DNA of 64,000 nucleotides from Vulcanisaeta distributa JCM 11217 (GTDB lineage: Archaea; Thermoproteota; Thermoprotei; Thermoproteales; Thermocladiaceae): assembly GCF_001316005.1 (NCBI RefSeq), contig NZ_BBBJ01000011.1:1-64000 (forward strand), in the 5' to 3' direction. The position numbers and the translations under genes were made by a program. Below, in pieces: positions 41,590-53,304 of this stretch (positions are counted from its first letter, which is position 1; every line of letters begins with the position of its first letter). The notes beneath the pieces were generated by a model. It did not search any database, had not been told where the DNA came from, and saw nothing but the letters and a program-made list of their open reading frames with translations.

Positions 41590-42299
41590 ATGACACATGA
41601 AAAAGGCGGCAATGGGGGGGTACCTAGGCTATACATCATTGGGCTGGGGGGGCCGGGCGACCCAGGTTTAATCACGGTTATGGGTGCCGAGGTCCTCCGC
41701 CAGGTCAAGCTAATTTTCATACCCTATTCCACCGGTAGCAATAGGAGCTTGGCGTATACAATAGTTAGTAGGTACGTGAGTTCCGACGCCAGATGATATT
41801 CCTGGGATTCCCAATGGTCAAGGAACCAAGCGCCGAGACTTTAATGGCTAATGCGAGCGTGATATGCGATGGGTTACGCAGGTACGGTAGTGCGGCGTTT
41901 GTGGTTCTTGGCGACCCATCACTATACAGCACCTTCTACAGGGTCAAGCCATTCATTAATTGTGACTATGAACCCATAATCATTCCTGGGGTCTCCTCAA
42001 TAACGGCATGCGCCGCCAAGGCCGGTATTGACCTGGCCATAGGCGGTGAGTCTATAGTCATACTCGTGGGCGATGATACCGAGAGGTTAACGAGGGTTAT
42101 GGACTTCGCCGACACGATAATAGTGCTTAAGGGCAGCACCGACATGGGCGGTATAGCGGCATTACTTAGGGATCATGGGTATTCCGTGACCTACGCCAGG
42201 AGGTGTTACATGGATGGCGAGTTAATAATTAGGGAGCCAAGCGATGAGCTGCCCAGGGACTATTTCTCGCTTATCATTGCTAGAAGGATTTATAAATAG
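41590..42299 (+). CDS. cbiL: cobalt-factor II C20-methyltransferase
   Basis: SAM-dependent tetrapyrrole methylase. RLYIIGLGGPGDPGLITVMG at residue 12: the family has GLGPGDPG, and the second Gly comes from the 7-G run 41646-41652. IFIPYSTGSNRSLAYTIV, FVVLGDPSLYSTF and IIPGVSSITACAAKAGIDLA fit CbiL. A lost base near 41793 splits the frame (DAR then MIFLGFPMVKEPS). About 236 residues. Immediately downstream of cbiT. Confidence 0.93.
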
Positions 42300-42312
42300 G
42301 ATTTACATCCTA
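42297..42312 (+). promoter_or_regulatory. cobalamin-regulon operator before cbiF
   Basis: Perfect TAGGAT-TTAC-ATCCTA. TATA-like ttataaa (42290-42296) touches its left edge; ATG of cbiF is 5 bases beyond the right edge. The site overlaps the end of cbiL. Confidence 0.85.
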
Positions 42313-42317
42313 CATCG

Positions 42318-43135
42318 ATGGTTGGGAAGGTAATATTCGTGGGCGCGGGGGGGCCTGGCGACCCTGAACTAATTACTGTGAAGGGAATGAAGTACCTCCA
42401 ACAGGCTGATGTCATTATCTACGCAGGTTCCCTGGTAAACCCGGAAGTACTGAGGTGGGCTAGGCCAAATGCGGAGATCTATAATAGTGCGTCAATGACG
42501 CTTGAGGAAATCGTGAATATAATGATTAGTAGGGCTAGGGAGGGCAAGTTGGTGGTTAGGCTTAAGTCAGGCGATGCAAGCATATATGGCGCATTGCTTG
42601 AAGAAGTTGTCGCCCTCAGGGAGGCCGGCATACCGTATGAGGTGGTGCCTGGAGTAACGGCAGCGCTGGCCGCAGCCGCAGTCCTAGGCATTGAGTTAAC
42701 CCTACCCAAGATAGCCCAGACGGTGATCATAACCAGGGCATCGGCTAGGGTGCCGATGCAGGGCTCGATAAAGGACTTCGCTAAGGCACTACTCATAGGC
42801 GCCACAATGGCCATATACACCGGTGTCCACTTAATTGATAAGGTTGTTAAGGAGTTAAGGGAGGCCGGCGTACCTGATGATACGCCGGTTGTGGTGGTTT
42901 ACAAGGCGACATGGCCCGACCAATTAATAATCAGGGGGCACGCTGGCCGACATTGCCGAGAAGGTTAAGAGGGCTAGGATAACCAAGGACTCCGTGATAA
43001 TAGTGGGCAAGGCCGCGGACCCCCTCCATCCTAGACCTGCCACTAAGATCGAGCGTCTACGACCCAAGGCACACCCACAGCTTTAGGCCGAAGCTAGGAT
43101 CAGTAGCACAGATGTTGAGTAAAACGATTAATTAG
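42318..43135 (+). CDS. cbiF: cobalt-precorrin-4 C11-methyltransferase
   Basis: MVGKVIFVGAGGPGDPELIT has the extra Gly caused by the run 42347-42353. VIIYAGSLVNPEVLRWA, VVRLKSGDASIYGALLEE, VVPGVTAALAAAAVLGIELT and VIITRASARVPM are typical of CbiF. Two extra bases (5 G at 42935-42939, 5 C at 43020-43024) break the tail; restored it reads RGTLADIAEKVK, then SSVYDPRHTHSFR, the CbiF terminal signature. About 272 residues. Own operator and promoter. Confidence 0.94.
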
Positions 43136-43164
43136 GACGTGAAAAGCTTAATACATTAACCTCA

Positions 43165-43527
43165 GTGAATAAGAACGTGGGTATAGCATTCGCCGAAGCC
43201 GAGATAAATGGAGTTAAGTTCAGGGCTCTCGTGGACACGGGCTTTAATGGGGGGGACGTATTAGTTAGGCGCGAAATCGCTAAGAACCTGGGGGGGCTCC
43301 AGGTAATTGGCAGGACCAAGCGGAAAACCGCGGACAACAGAGTCGTGGAGCTCGACGTATCATACGCCAGGTTAAGGCTTTATGGTGAGGAGGGTTACGT
43401 GATCGTAGAGATAATCGATGACTCGCCAGTCGACGTACTAATAGGTGTTAGGGCCCTTGAGGCCCTAGGCTTCATAATTGACCCAGCAACCGGGACATTA
43501 AGGAAGATAGGCCTAATAGCGGTATAA
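43165..43527 (+). CDS. retropepsin-like aspartic protease family protein
   Basis: 120 residues from GTG 43165. LVDTGFNGGDVLVRREIAKN contains the DTG active-site motif of single-domain clan AA proteases, which act as dimers; VEIIDDSPVDVLIGVRALEA followed by LGFIIDP matches the second family block. It lies in the cobalamin island after cbiF, without its own operator, so read-through expression is possible. Whether it is a protease is not known. Relative at 13038-13457. Confidence 0.7.
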   Translation: MNKNVGIAFAEAEINGVKFRALVDTGFNGGDVLVRREIAKNLGGLQVIGRTKRKTADNRVVELDVSYARLRLYGEEGYVIVEIIDDSPVDVLIGVRALEALGFIIDPATGTLRKIGLIAV

Positions 43528-43716
43528 CGGCTAATTATTTTACGTTTACTGCATTGGTTATTTTAAACATTAACGACTCATTCAATCCATAAATACTTAG
43601 TAATGCCCATGGGATTAAAGCCCTAGCCTCAACTGCCGTAAATGATCGTAATAATTGAAAGGTATATTTACTGTAATAATCCTCGATGTATTTTCGTAAA
43701 TGAAAAAGCTTTTAAA

Positions 43717-43732
43717 TAGGATGCTTATCCTA
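43717..43732 (+). promoter_or_regulatory. cobalamin-regulon operator before btuFCD
   Basis: Perfect TAGGAT-GCTT-ATCCTA. TATA-like ttttaaa (43710-43716) abuts it. ATG of btuF at 43740 follows after 7 bases. The rest of 43528-43710 shows no gene. Confidence 0.85.
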
Positions 43733-43739
43733 CCACGTG

Positions 43740-44860
43740 ATGCCGAGCGATAAATCGAAAAACGGTAAGGTCACTTCCGCATTAATCACGATAATAGTGG
43801 TGGCAATAGCCTAGCAGTAACGATAGCAATATATGAGTGGAATATACATAGGTCACTGGTCAAAACCCCCCCCTCTTACACTTATTATTTATCGCCTAAT
43901 TTTGAAATCGTTAGTTATAATGGTACTTCCGTTACTGTTGAGAATTACGGATCTAACGTGACCATAGGCATACCCGTTAAGAGAATCGTGGCTGATAACA
44001 CGGTTGCCATGCAAGTATTAATTGACATAGGGCGGGTAACACAATAGTTGGGATTGAGGGCTATGCCATAGAGCTCCCTTGGCTCTTTGGGAATCTAACG
44101 GCGTTACCAGCGTGAGCCAGGGAATGTGGTCGTGGAATTATGAGGAGATGGTTAACTTAAGGCCTGACCTAGTCATAGAGTGGAGTTACGGTGTCCAGAC
44201 AGTGAGGAGTAAGCTGGCTCCATTCGGCATCCCGGTGATTGGTTATGGCCCCCAGGACAACTTGACGTCATTCATCTACCTCCTCGGACTAATCACTGAC
44301 CATACCAGCAATGCCGTGAGGCTCATAAACTTCATCAATAATGTGCACCACGTATTAAGTGAGGGTTTAAGCAAGGTCTCCACTAGGTATAAGGCTTACG
44401 TAATCTTTGACTACGAGTATAGCCTATGGTTCACGTCAGGTCCTCTGGGGGGGATCCATATTGGGCTGCCGTAAATGCCGGCCTACAGCCATGCTTCAAT
44501 AAGTCCATGCAGGTTGAGCCCGGCGCAGTGCTTCAGTGTAACCCAGACGTCATTATTGCGGTTACGTGGAATTTAAACCCGCACTCACCAAATGCCACGG
44601 CCTATTGCGAATCAATAATCGAGACTATTAAGGACAACCCAGTGCTTAATGCGACAAACGCCGTTAGGTACGACAGAGTCATCATCATACCCGGCTACCT
44701 AACCGAGGGACCTCCGCAGGTGATAGTCTCGCTATACATAGCGAGTCAGGTGTACCCAAGCGCCTTCAGTGGCGTTAACGCCACGCAGTACCTCAATCAG
44801 TACTTTGAGGAGTTCCTGAGAACCGCCGAGCCAGGTGGTGTCTGGTGGTGCAGTGGGTGA
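43740..44860 (+). CDS. btuF: corrinoid ABC transporter binding protein (BtuF-like)
   Basis: Membrane-anchored substrate-binding lipoprotein-type protein of the periplasmic binding family. The N-terminus KSKNGKVTSALITIIVVAIA is a signal/anchor helix. Then VKRIVADNTVAMQVLIDIG, EEMVNLRPDLVIEWSYG, DNLTSFIYLLGLITD and LQCNPDVIIAVTWN, as in BtuF/FecB. Breaks at about 43812, 43865-43872, 44031, 44080 and 44447-44453. About 370 residues. It overlaps btuC. The operator and the cbi neighbourhood support a corrinoid substrate. Confidence 0.85.
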
Positions 44861-45897
44861 GGTGGGGGGGGATAGTGGCGGTTAGTGGTTTGGCGCTCCT
44901 CCCGTTGGTCGTCCTTGACATCATGATTGGAGCCTATGGAATTGGGCCAATGACCGTCTTAAAGGCTGTTATTGACGGCATAGACCCAATATTCAACGTG
45001 CCACGCGACGTATACCTAGTGGTTTGGCAGATAAGGCTACCGGAGGCCCTGGCATCGCTAATACTCGGCGCATCGCTTGCATCAGCCGGCGCCGTGTTGC
45101 AGGGCATACTGAGGAATCCACTGGCGTCAACCTACACGCTCGGCGTCTCCGCCGCAGCGGGCTTTGGAGCGCCGTGGCCATACTCCTAGGCGCTGGTTAT
45201 GTTATTAGGTACTACCTGCCTGTGATAACAGAGCCGTACCTGGTGATCATTGGCGCATTTATAGCGGCTTCACTCGCAGCATTGCTCGTTTACTTCCTAT
45301 CCTTCATTAGGGGTGCGTCGCCGGTCACGATAATACTGGCGGGCGTGGCCGTGATGTTTGTATTTAGCACGGGGACCTCGCTCATCCAGTACTTCTCTGG
45401 CAATCCTGATGTGAGCCACGCCATCGTCATGTGGATGTTGGGTAGTGTAACTAACGTGACCCTCAACTACATACCATACATGGCCCTATCCCTACTTGCA
45501 ATACCATACTACGTCTTAATATCTTGGAGATTAAATGCACTTAACCTTGGCGATGATGTTGCCCACAGCCTCGGAATTAATGTTAGGAATACGAGACTGG
45601 CTGCAATGCTTGTGGCGGCATTCCAGCTGCGGCCACGATAAGCTTCGTTGGTCTAGTGGGCTTTATCGACTTGGTGATACCGAACATAGCGAGGGTCTTG
45701 GTGGGCAGTGACAATAGGTACTTGATACCGGCATCGGCGTTGATGGGCGCCGACATCGCGGTACTCGCCGACGTGGTTTCAAAGACCTTAATACCGCCAT
45801 ACGTGATACCCATAGGCGTTGTACTCTCAATGATTGGCGCCCCATACCTACTCGCAATAATAATATCGAGGGGGGGGCTAGGTATGGTTATGAGTAA
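44845..45897 (+). CDS. btuC: corrinoid ABC transporter permease (BtuC-like)
   Basis: FecCD-family permease with about ten membrane segments. IRLPEALASLILGASLASAG, LQGILRNPLASTYTLGVSAA near residue 92, GASPVTIILAGVAVMFVFS, and LGINVRNTRLAAMLVAA then FVGLVGFIDLVIPNIAR (coupling region) are diagnostic. Breaks near 45170, 45628 and 45871-45877; with the last run shortened it ends SRGARYGYE, overlapping btuD. Starts GTG 44845 or 44848. Confidence 0.9.
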
Positions 45898-46659
45898 GGC
45901 CGTACTCGAGGTTAGGGACCTCGAATGCGGCTATGATAGGCCTGTGATTAGGGACGTCAACATTAACGTTGATGGTGGGGGGGAGTTGGTGGTGCTAATG
46001 GGGGGGCCTAACGGTGCTGGCAAATCCACACTAATTAAATGCATCCTAGGCATGGCGAGGGTTTTCGGCGGCTCCATTAGGGTTAATGGTGAGGATGTGT
46101 TGAGGATGGGAAGGCGTGAGATTGCTAAGCTCGTCTCCTACGTGCCGCAGAATCACGCAGTTGCATACCCAGTTAGGGTTTTTGACGCGGTTTTGCTGGG
46201 TAGGTTACCACACATGGCTTTAGGCCGAGTAAGCTGGATATTGACACGGCCCTCAATGCCATGAGGAGGCTCGGCATTGAGCACCTAGCCAATAAGTTGG
46301 TCACTAGATTAAGCGGCGGTGAGGCGCAGCTCGTCCATATCGCTAGGGCAATTGCGCAGGGAGGGGGGGTCCTAATGCTCCTTGACGAGCCTACGAGCAA
46401 CCTAGACCTAAAACACCAGGTGGCGGTCATGGAGACCTTGATTAGGATTGCACGTGAAGACGGAATTGCAGTGCTGGCGACAATGCATGACATAAACCTA
46501 GCCCTTAAGTATGCGGATAGAATTTACGTAATGCGCGAGGGCAGGATAGTCGCTGAACTAAGCCCAGGCGATATTAGCCCGAGTATTATCGAGGAGGTGT
46601 ATGGGGGGGTTAAAACCACGGTGATCGAGCACAATGGGAGGCCCGTGGTAATCGTATGA
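45890..46659 (+). CDS. btuD: corrinoid ABC transporter ATPase (BtuD-like)
   Basis: ABC ATPase with Walker A LMGGPNGAGKST near residue 38, Q-loop YVPQNHAV, signature LSGGEAQLVHIARAI near 141, Walker B LMLLDEPTSNLD near 162 and switch His in TMHDINLALKYADRI. Walker A has one Gly more than the family (LMGPNGAGKST), from the 7-G run 46000-46006. One break near 46228-46235. 256 residues. Overlaps btuC and the chelatase gene. Confidence 0.93.
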
Positions 46660-48636
46660 ACCGCCGTGTCGTTTTCCCATTTCCAGCCATTGTCGGTATG
46701 GAGAAGGCTAAGTTGGCCCTCCTCGCCGTTGCCGTGAACCCATCAATAGGCGGCGTCCTGCTTAGGGGGGGTGATAAGGGTACTGGGAAGACGACGCTCG
46801 TTAGGTCCTTCGCGGATGTATTGCCTGAGATCGAGGTCGTGGCCGACTGTCCATTTAACTGTGATCCACATGACCCGCAGCTCATGTGTGATTCGTGCTA
46901 TGCAAGGTACCAGCGTGGCGAGAAGTTGCCGGTGGCTGTTAGGAAGATGAGGGTTGTTGACATGCCACTCTCGATAACCGTTGATAGGCTCATCGGCACG
47001 CTGGACATTAGGAGGGCCATAACGGAGGGCGTGAGGGCGTTACAGCCAGGTCTCCTTGCTGAGGCGAATAGGAATATTCTATACATCGATGAGGTTAACC
47101 TACTCGATGACTACATAGTTGATGTAATCCTAGACGCGGCGGCCTACGGCTGGAATATCGTGGAGAGGGAGGGCGTGTCTGTAAGGCACCCCCGCCAGGT
47201 TCATACTAATAGCCTCCATGAACCGGAGGAGGGTGAGCTTAGGCCGCAGCTCCTCGATAGGTTTGGCCTAGTGGTGGATGTGGAGACTCCTCAGGACCCA
47301 GGGGGGGTTAGGGCTGAGATTGTTAGGAGGGTTGAGGAGTTCAATAGGGACCCAGAGGGATTCTACAGGAGGTGGGAGCGAGATCGAGAGGATTAGGGAG
47401 AGGATCAAGATGGCTAGGGAGTTGGTTAGGGATGTTGAGGTGCCGGAGGACCTACTTAAGCTCTTAGCCGAGACCGTGGTTAAGCTGGGCATTAGGACAA
47501 GCCGTGCAGAGATAGTCACCATCAGGACTGCGAAGGCGTTGGCCGCCTTAAATGGTAGGGCTAGGGTGGCGATGGAGGATCTGCAGAAGGCCATGGAGCT
47601 GGCACTACCCCCCCACAGGCTCAAGGCTAGGCCCTTCGAGAGGCCCAGGATGCCGATACCCCCCCCACAGCCAATGCTCAACGAAGGTAATTCCCAAGGT
47701 GGGCGGCAAATGCCTAGCTCAATGCACAACCAACAGGGCGGTGCAGTGCGAGGTGGTGAGGGTAATGAGCAGGGTGGACTTAATGGCGGGAGTAGTGTAG
47801 GTGATGAGGCTAATGCTTATGGTGATACCAGGAGGTATGGAGTATCCAGCGTGGATATTCCTGTGGAGTTTAGGAGGGAGCTAATACGTACTGGGGGGGA
47901 CCGCGGCCTTAAGTCGAGGTCCTCCTTCAGGAGAGTTGTTGGTCAGCCCCACGGTATCCCGTACATGTACCTACCGCCGAGGAATGGGGGGGATTTAAGG
48001 GACATAGACCTCACCGCATCTATCGTCCACGCATCGCTCAGGGGGGGCTCAGGCCTACCCATTAGGGTTAGCTTGGGAGACCTGATGGTCAGGGTTAGGA
48101 GGTCTAGGACCCCCCCTAGGGTCTCGCTCATAATACTTGACGCCAGCGGTAGTATGAATTTCATGAGGAGGATTGAGGTTGCGAAGGGGGGGCTCGTGAG
48201 GAGGATAACCGAGGAGTCCTACGTGAGGAGGAGCTATGTGGGGGGGCTAATAAGCTTCAGGGGGGGCCGTGGTGTTGATGTGGTCATAGAGCCCACGAGG
48301 AATTATTGGCAGGTCCTAAACGCCCTAGATGAGTTACCAAGCGGTGGGGGGGCAACGCCAATGCCCGCGGCGCTGGCCTACGCAGTTGATTTAATCAAGA
48401 GATTAAACCTCAAGCTAAAGGGTGATTACTGGGTTTACCTAATAACTGATGGTAAGGCAAACGTGCCCCTCACGGGTGATGTTAGGGAGGAGGTTGAGAG
48501 GTTCATGGGTGAGTTGAGTAGGTTGGCTAGGGTCGTCGTTTACGACACAAGGCCGCGGCTCCTCTACGACCCATCAATAAGCCACATGGACATACTAAGC
48601 AGGTACGCAATTGACGTTGTTAGGGTTGGTGAGTAA
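46656..48636 (+). CDS. ChlI-ChlD type chelatase AAA+/VWA fusion
   Basis: One polypeptide of about 655 residues. The AAA+ part has Walker A GDKGTGKTTLV near 40, ADCPFNCDPHDP, NILYIDEVNLLDD (Walker B) and a sensor block ASMNPEEGELRPQLLDRFG-like after repair. A Gly/Gln/Asn-rich linker (47640-47860) leads to a VWA domain with the MIDAS motif LDASGSMN near 495 and LITDGKANVPL. Breaks near 47197-47215, 47300-47306 and 47380-47395. Together with CobN this forms a class I chelatase of the CobNST/ChlHID type. 7-base runs insert Gly or Pro (RGGDKG, LPPHR). Confidence 0.9.
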
Positions 48637-48637
48637 C

Positions 48638-51600
48638 ATGCCCAGGTGCCGCATACTACTAATCACAAGGTCAGTCCTCACTGAGGGGGGGTTTTATGAA
48701 GCGTTAAGTGAGGCGTTAGGCGGAGTTGGCGATGTAGACCTTGAAGTCATATACCTGGAGAGTTACGAAGTTAATGAGGTCTCTAGGCAATTGAAGGCCG
48801 TGAGGAGACCTGACATTGCCTTGCTAAGCTTAATGGGGGACCACCCAGAACTACTAAACTACCTAAGGAATTGGTTACGCGAGACTCCCATTGTCTTTAC
48901 ACTAAGTACGGGTTTAGAGACTATAATGCTTACGAAGGTTCGTAATTACGAGTTAGGCGGATTCTTAATTAATTCAGTATCTACGTATAATGACACTATT
49001 AAAACTACGAATTACTTTGACCCAAAGACCCTTTCTCACGTTCTTCATGAGGCATCCAAGGCCCTTTCAGACCCCATATCCCATTACGTTAAGGATTGGG
49101 CATTATTAATTGATTATTGGAGGAATTGGCGTAAAGAAAACATAGTCAATATGATACGCCTAGTGCTGAGGAATTACTGCGGCATAGCCGTACCAGCGCC
49201 AGAGCCTCCCATCGAGTTAGGGGATTACTGGATTGAGGATTATGAGGGGGGGTACGTATACTATAGCGCTGACGAACTTCTGAAGCAGAGAGATCTCAAG
49301 TCGCCGCTCATAGTGTTAATGGCCTACTCTGGCCAGTCCTATGATAAGGCTAAGAAGGTAATTACCCATATAATGAAGAGGAGAGTCGACACGATCTCGC
49401 TTCTTTCTAACTATGGCTATACATTGAGGGGGGGCTTAAGGAGCTGTTTAATAATGCTGATGTGGGGGGGCATACTCGACCTTCAGTGGTTCAGGTTCGT
49501 TAGGAACCGAGAAGATGAGGGCGTTCTGCTAAAGTTCAATGTTCCTGTCATGAACCGGTGGTCATGTACGGCAGGGACATAGATGCGTGGATTAAGGATC
49601 CAACGGGGGGGCTTAGCCCCGTTGAGGTTATATATGCCGTGGCCATGCCCGAGGTTGATGGCGCCATAGAGCCCATACCAATAGCGGGCCTCGTTGATAA
49701 AAATGGCGTGAAGGCTATGGAGGTAATTCAGGATAGAGTTGATAGGGTCCTCAATAGGGTTGATAAGTGGTTGGCCCTTAGACATAAGTCTAACGCGAGT
49801 AAGAGGATTGCCATTGTGATGTATAATTATCCACCCGGTGAGGAGAATATTGGTAGAGCCTCATACCTCGACACGCTTAAGTCGGTCGAGGTACTGTTGA
49901 GGAGATTAAGAGAGGAGGGCTATGGTGTTAAGGCCATTACCGCTGAAGCCATTAAGGAATTCTTCGTGAAAAACCCAAACTCCGGTAGGTGGTCGGCCGG
50001 CACCGACTATGTGCTGGTTGATCAAACAACGTATATGGACTTATTCAATAGGTTAAGGCCGGAGCTTAGAGATAAAGTCATTAAGCAGTGGGGTGAACCC
50101 CCCCTGGCAATATAATGGTTAAAAACGGATACCTCACACTGCCCGTGCTTGATCTAGGCAATGCAATTATCGTATTGCAACCAAGTAGGGGCTGGCATGA
50201 GGATCCTAACAAGATTTACCATGACTCGGAATTATACCCGCATCACCAATATGTCGCACTTTATAGGTGGCTTGAGGAGGTTTGGCGCGCCGATGCCGTT
50301 ATTCACGTGGGGGGGACCCACGGTACACTCGAGTTCCTCCCAGGTAAGCAGGTCGGCCTATCCTCCAGCTGTCCCCCCCAGATGCGCTCCTCGGCAATTT
50401 ACCAAACATTTATATCTACCATGTGGTTGTCGTCGGTGAAGGTACAATCGCCAAGAGGAGGTCATACGCCGTATTGATTAGTCACCTCTCACCCAGGATG
50501 ACCGAGGCGGGCCTCAGTGATGATCTCAAGAGGATACGTGATTTAATCGATGAGTACAGAGAAGCAAACGTTGTTGATCCACCTAGGGCAAGCGCTGTGC
50601 TCAAGACCATAGAGGGCATTGCAGGTAAGTATGGGCTAGAGGTTAAGGACCTCGATGTGCTTTACGACGAGCTTATGAGGATGGAGCACTCGGCAATGCC
50701 GTATGGGTTGAGGGTACTCGGCATGGAATTAAGTGATGATGAGATCGTTGATTACTTAACGCTGGCGTTAAGGCGTGATAGGGGTGTCGTTAAATCGCTG
50801 CATAGGCTCCTGGCCGAGGCAATGGGGGGGTATAACTATGATGACTTACTCGAGCGCCCAGGTAAGTATGCGAATATCCTAAGGTTAATAGACGAGGGGG
50901 GGTTAAAAGGATTGTCAGGGCGTTAATTACGAACGGCATTGATTTGGCAATTAAGGTAGCTGAGGAATATGGGATTAGGAGTGATGACGCGAAGACCGTG
51001 CTGAATTATGCACGTGACATAGCAGAGAGGTTAAGGCTATCGCCTAAACTTGAGCTTGAGAACGTAATTAGGGCTTTGAGTGGGGGGGAGTACATACCGG
51101 CCGGCGTTGGCGGCGACTACGTAATGGACCCCCCCGATGTCTTACCTGCAGGGAGGAACTTCTACGCGCTCGACCCACTTAAGATACCCAGCGATTCGGC
51201 ATTGGAGTTGGGGGGGCTAGGATTGCGGAGGATAGTATTAGGAAATACTTGGAGCAGTATGGTAAGTACCCCCCCGAGACTGTGGGCGTCGTTGTTTGGG
51301 GCGGTCAGGAATCAAGGACTAGGGGCGTCACTATTGGGCAGGCGCTGCGGTATCTTGGCGTTAAGCTTATTCATAGGCCAGGTAGTTGGGATCCAAGACT
51401 TGAGGTAATACCACTTAAGGACCTCGGTAGGCCTAGGATAGATGTCGTTGTTACGATGAGCGGGGGGGTGTTTAGGGACATGTTCCCGCACTTAATATCA
51501 TTGATTAATAAGGCCGTCAAGCTCGTTGCCGAGTTGGATGAGCCGTTGGATATGAATTACGTCCGTAAGCACTACCTCGAATTGAGGAGTAGGTATGGTG

Positions 51601-52357
51601 AGGCTTCCTTAATAAGGACTTTCAGTGAGAGGCCCGGTGACTATGGGAATAAGGTTAATCACTTGATAGAGACATCGAGTTGGAGGGCGGGTACGGACAT
51701 CGCCAGTGTTTATACCATGTATATGGGCTATGGCTATGATGGAGACATGCGTGGGATAAGCTCAAGCGAGCTTAAGGACCTATTCAAGGCATTGCTCAGC
51801 AAGGTGGACATCACAAGCCAGGTCCAGTCGAGTGTTGACTACTCAATAATCGACATAGATGATTACTACGCATACCTGGGCGGCCTATCCAAGGCGGTTG
51901 AGGTATACTCAGGCAGGAAGCCCCTTATCCTATACACGGACCTAACGCAGGATAGGCCTAGGATGATGACTGCGAAGGATGCCGTTGGGTTCTACGTGAG
52001 GACTAGATTACTCAATCCTAAGTGGATCGAAGGCATGAGAAAGCACGGTTACATGGGCGCCAGAACATTTCGAAGCGCGTTGAGTATGTTCTCGGGGGGG
52101 TTGCCGTGACTATGAATGCCGTGGATGACTGGGTTTGGGACAGGATTGCGGAGACGTACGTGTTTAATGAGGAGATGAGGAGGTGGTTTACTGAAGTTAA
52201 TCCCTACGCATTGGAACAAATCATTAAGAGACTATATGAGGCGCATGAAAGGGGGGGCTTATGGCATACATCAGAGGACGTCATACGTAAATTAAGGGAG
52301 ATATACACAGAGTTAGAAAATGCGCTGGAGGGAATCGGCCAATGGGGGGGCAGGTAA
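48638..52357 (+). CDS. cobN: cobaltochelatase large subunit (CobN/ChlH family)
   Basis: About 1240 residues. Blocks: YLESYEVNEVSRQL, FVLSTG-like region, DIDAWIKDPTGGLSPVEVIY, VMYNYPPGEENIGRASYLDT, DSELYPHHQYVALYRWLEEV, and HVGGTHGTLEFLPGKQVGLS near residue 557, followed by GRPRIDVVVTMSGGVFRDMF and a C-terminal RAGTDIASVYTMYMGYGYDG. The family has HVGTHGT; the extra Gly is from run 50309-50315. Breaks near 49440, 49557, 50110, 50350-50385, 50910, 51230 and 52095. Its Co2+ substrate is presumed; Mg-chelatase relatives exist. Confidence 0.92.
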
Positions 52358-53274
52358 CTAACTTAGTTATTTACGAGCTCCACTACCTAGCATTCGCCAT
52401 ACTGGGCATAGTACTGGGTGTCCTTACGATGTACTACATAATGAGTAAAGAAGCGGTAATAAGGGCCATAGGTAGGCTGGGGGGGCGGTGGATAACGGCG
52501 TTGTCTGGGTTACCCAGCTATTGTTCCTTACCCTTCATTGTCTCCCTCGTTAGTCCATCCACCGCATCCTCAATGCTCATAGCCATGTATAAGGACGGTA
52601 GATTGACGCGTAGGGAATTGTACATATCATCACTCATTAATTCCTTCCCAGCCCTACTCTCGCATTTAAGGACCCTCATGCCGGTGCTACTGAGTACCAT
52701 GGGGGTCTACGGTCTACTATACCTCCTAATCCTTATGACCCTCGGCTTAATGCAGATGATCATATTCGCAATCCTTGGGAGAAGAGGTTCAAGTAGGGAT
52801 AGAGACGAGGACGGTATAGCCGAACTTACAGAACAGGCAGTGAACGGTTCGTTTAATTTAGGAAGGGTCTTGAAATTGATTGTAAGGATAGTACTGGTTA
52901 CGTCAATAACGAGTGTTGCGTTAACGGTCATTGAGCTTTTAGGACTCAATAACTACCTCAGTGATTATCTATCGCATATGTTCGGTACCCTAAGTCCATA
53001 CGCAGTAAGCCTAATAGTGGCTTATGTAATTAGTGACAATGCAGCCTTCGCCGTCGCGGGCACACTCATTAATGAGGGACTCAGCGGCATCCTAATAATT
53101 AAGTGGTTGCTGATTGGCTACGTGGCCTTATCACTAACACGTGGAATTAGGCACAACGCGCCCTACTACCTCGGCATTTACGGGCTTAAGGATGGCGTTA
53201 CCATAATGCTCATCTCCATACTAACCAGGGCACTCCTGGCGTTACTTGTCTTGGGAATTCTCTACCTTATCTAG
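52342..53274 (+). CDS. Gate-domain membrane protein
   Basis: Intact 310-residue protein with about eight hydrophobic segments. AIGRLGGRWITALSGLPSYC, then SLPFIVSLVSPSTASSMLIA and IVAYVISDNAAFAVAGTLIN are typical of the nucleoside-recognition/Gate family, also related to the FeoB channel part. It overlaps cobN by 16 bases and precedes cbiZ, inside the regulon; this points to transport of cobalt, a corrinoid or a lower-ligand precursor. The substrate is unknown. Confidence 0.75.
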   Translation: MGGQVTNLVIYELHYLAFAILGIVLGVLTMYYIMSKEAVIRAIGRLGGRWITALSGLPSYCSLPFIVSLVSPSTASSMLIAMYKDGRLTRRELYISSLINSFPALLSHLRTLMPVLLSTMGVYGLLYLLILMTLGLMQMIIFAILGRRGSSRDRDEDGIAELTEQAVNGSFNLGRVLKLIVRIVLVTSITSVALTVIELLGLNNYLSDYLSHMFGTLSPYAVSLIVAYVISDNAAFAVAGTLINEGLSGILIIKWLLIGYVALSLTRGIRHNAPYYLGIYGLKDGVTIMLISILTRALLALLVLGILYLI

Positions 53275-53304
53275 GACTTTTCATAATGTGATAGTGCTTA
53301 TTAA

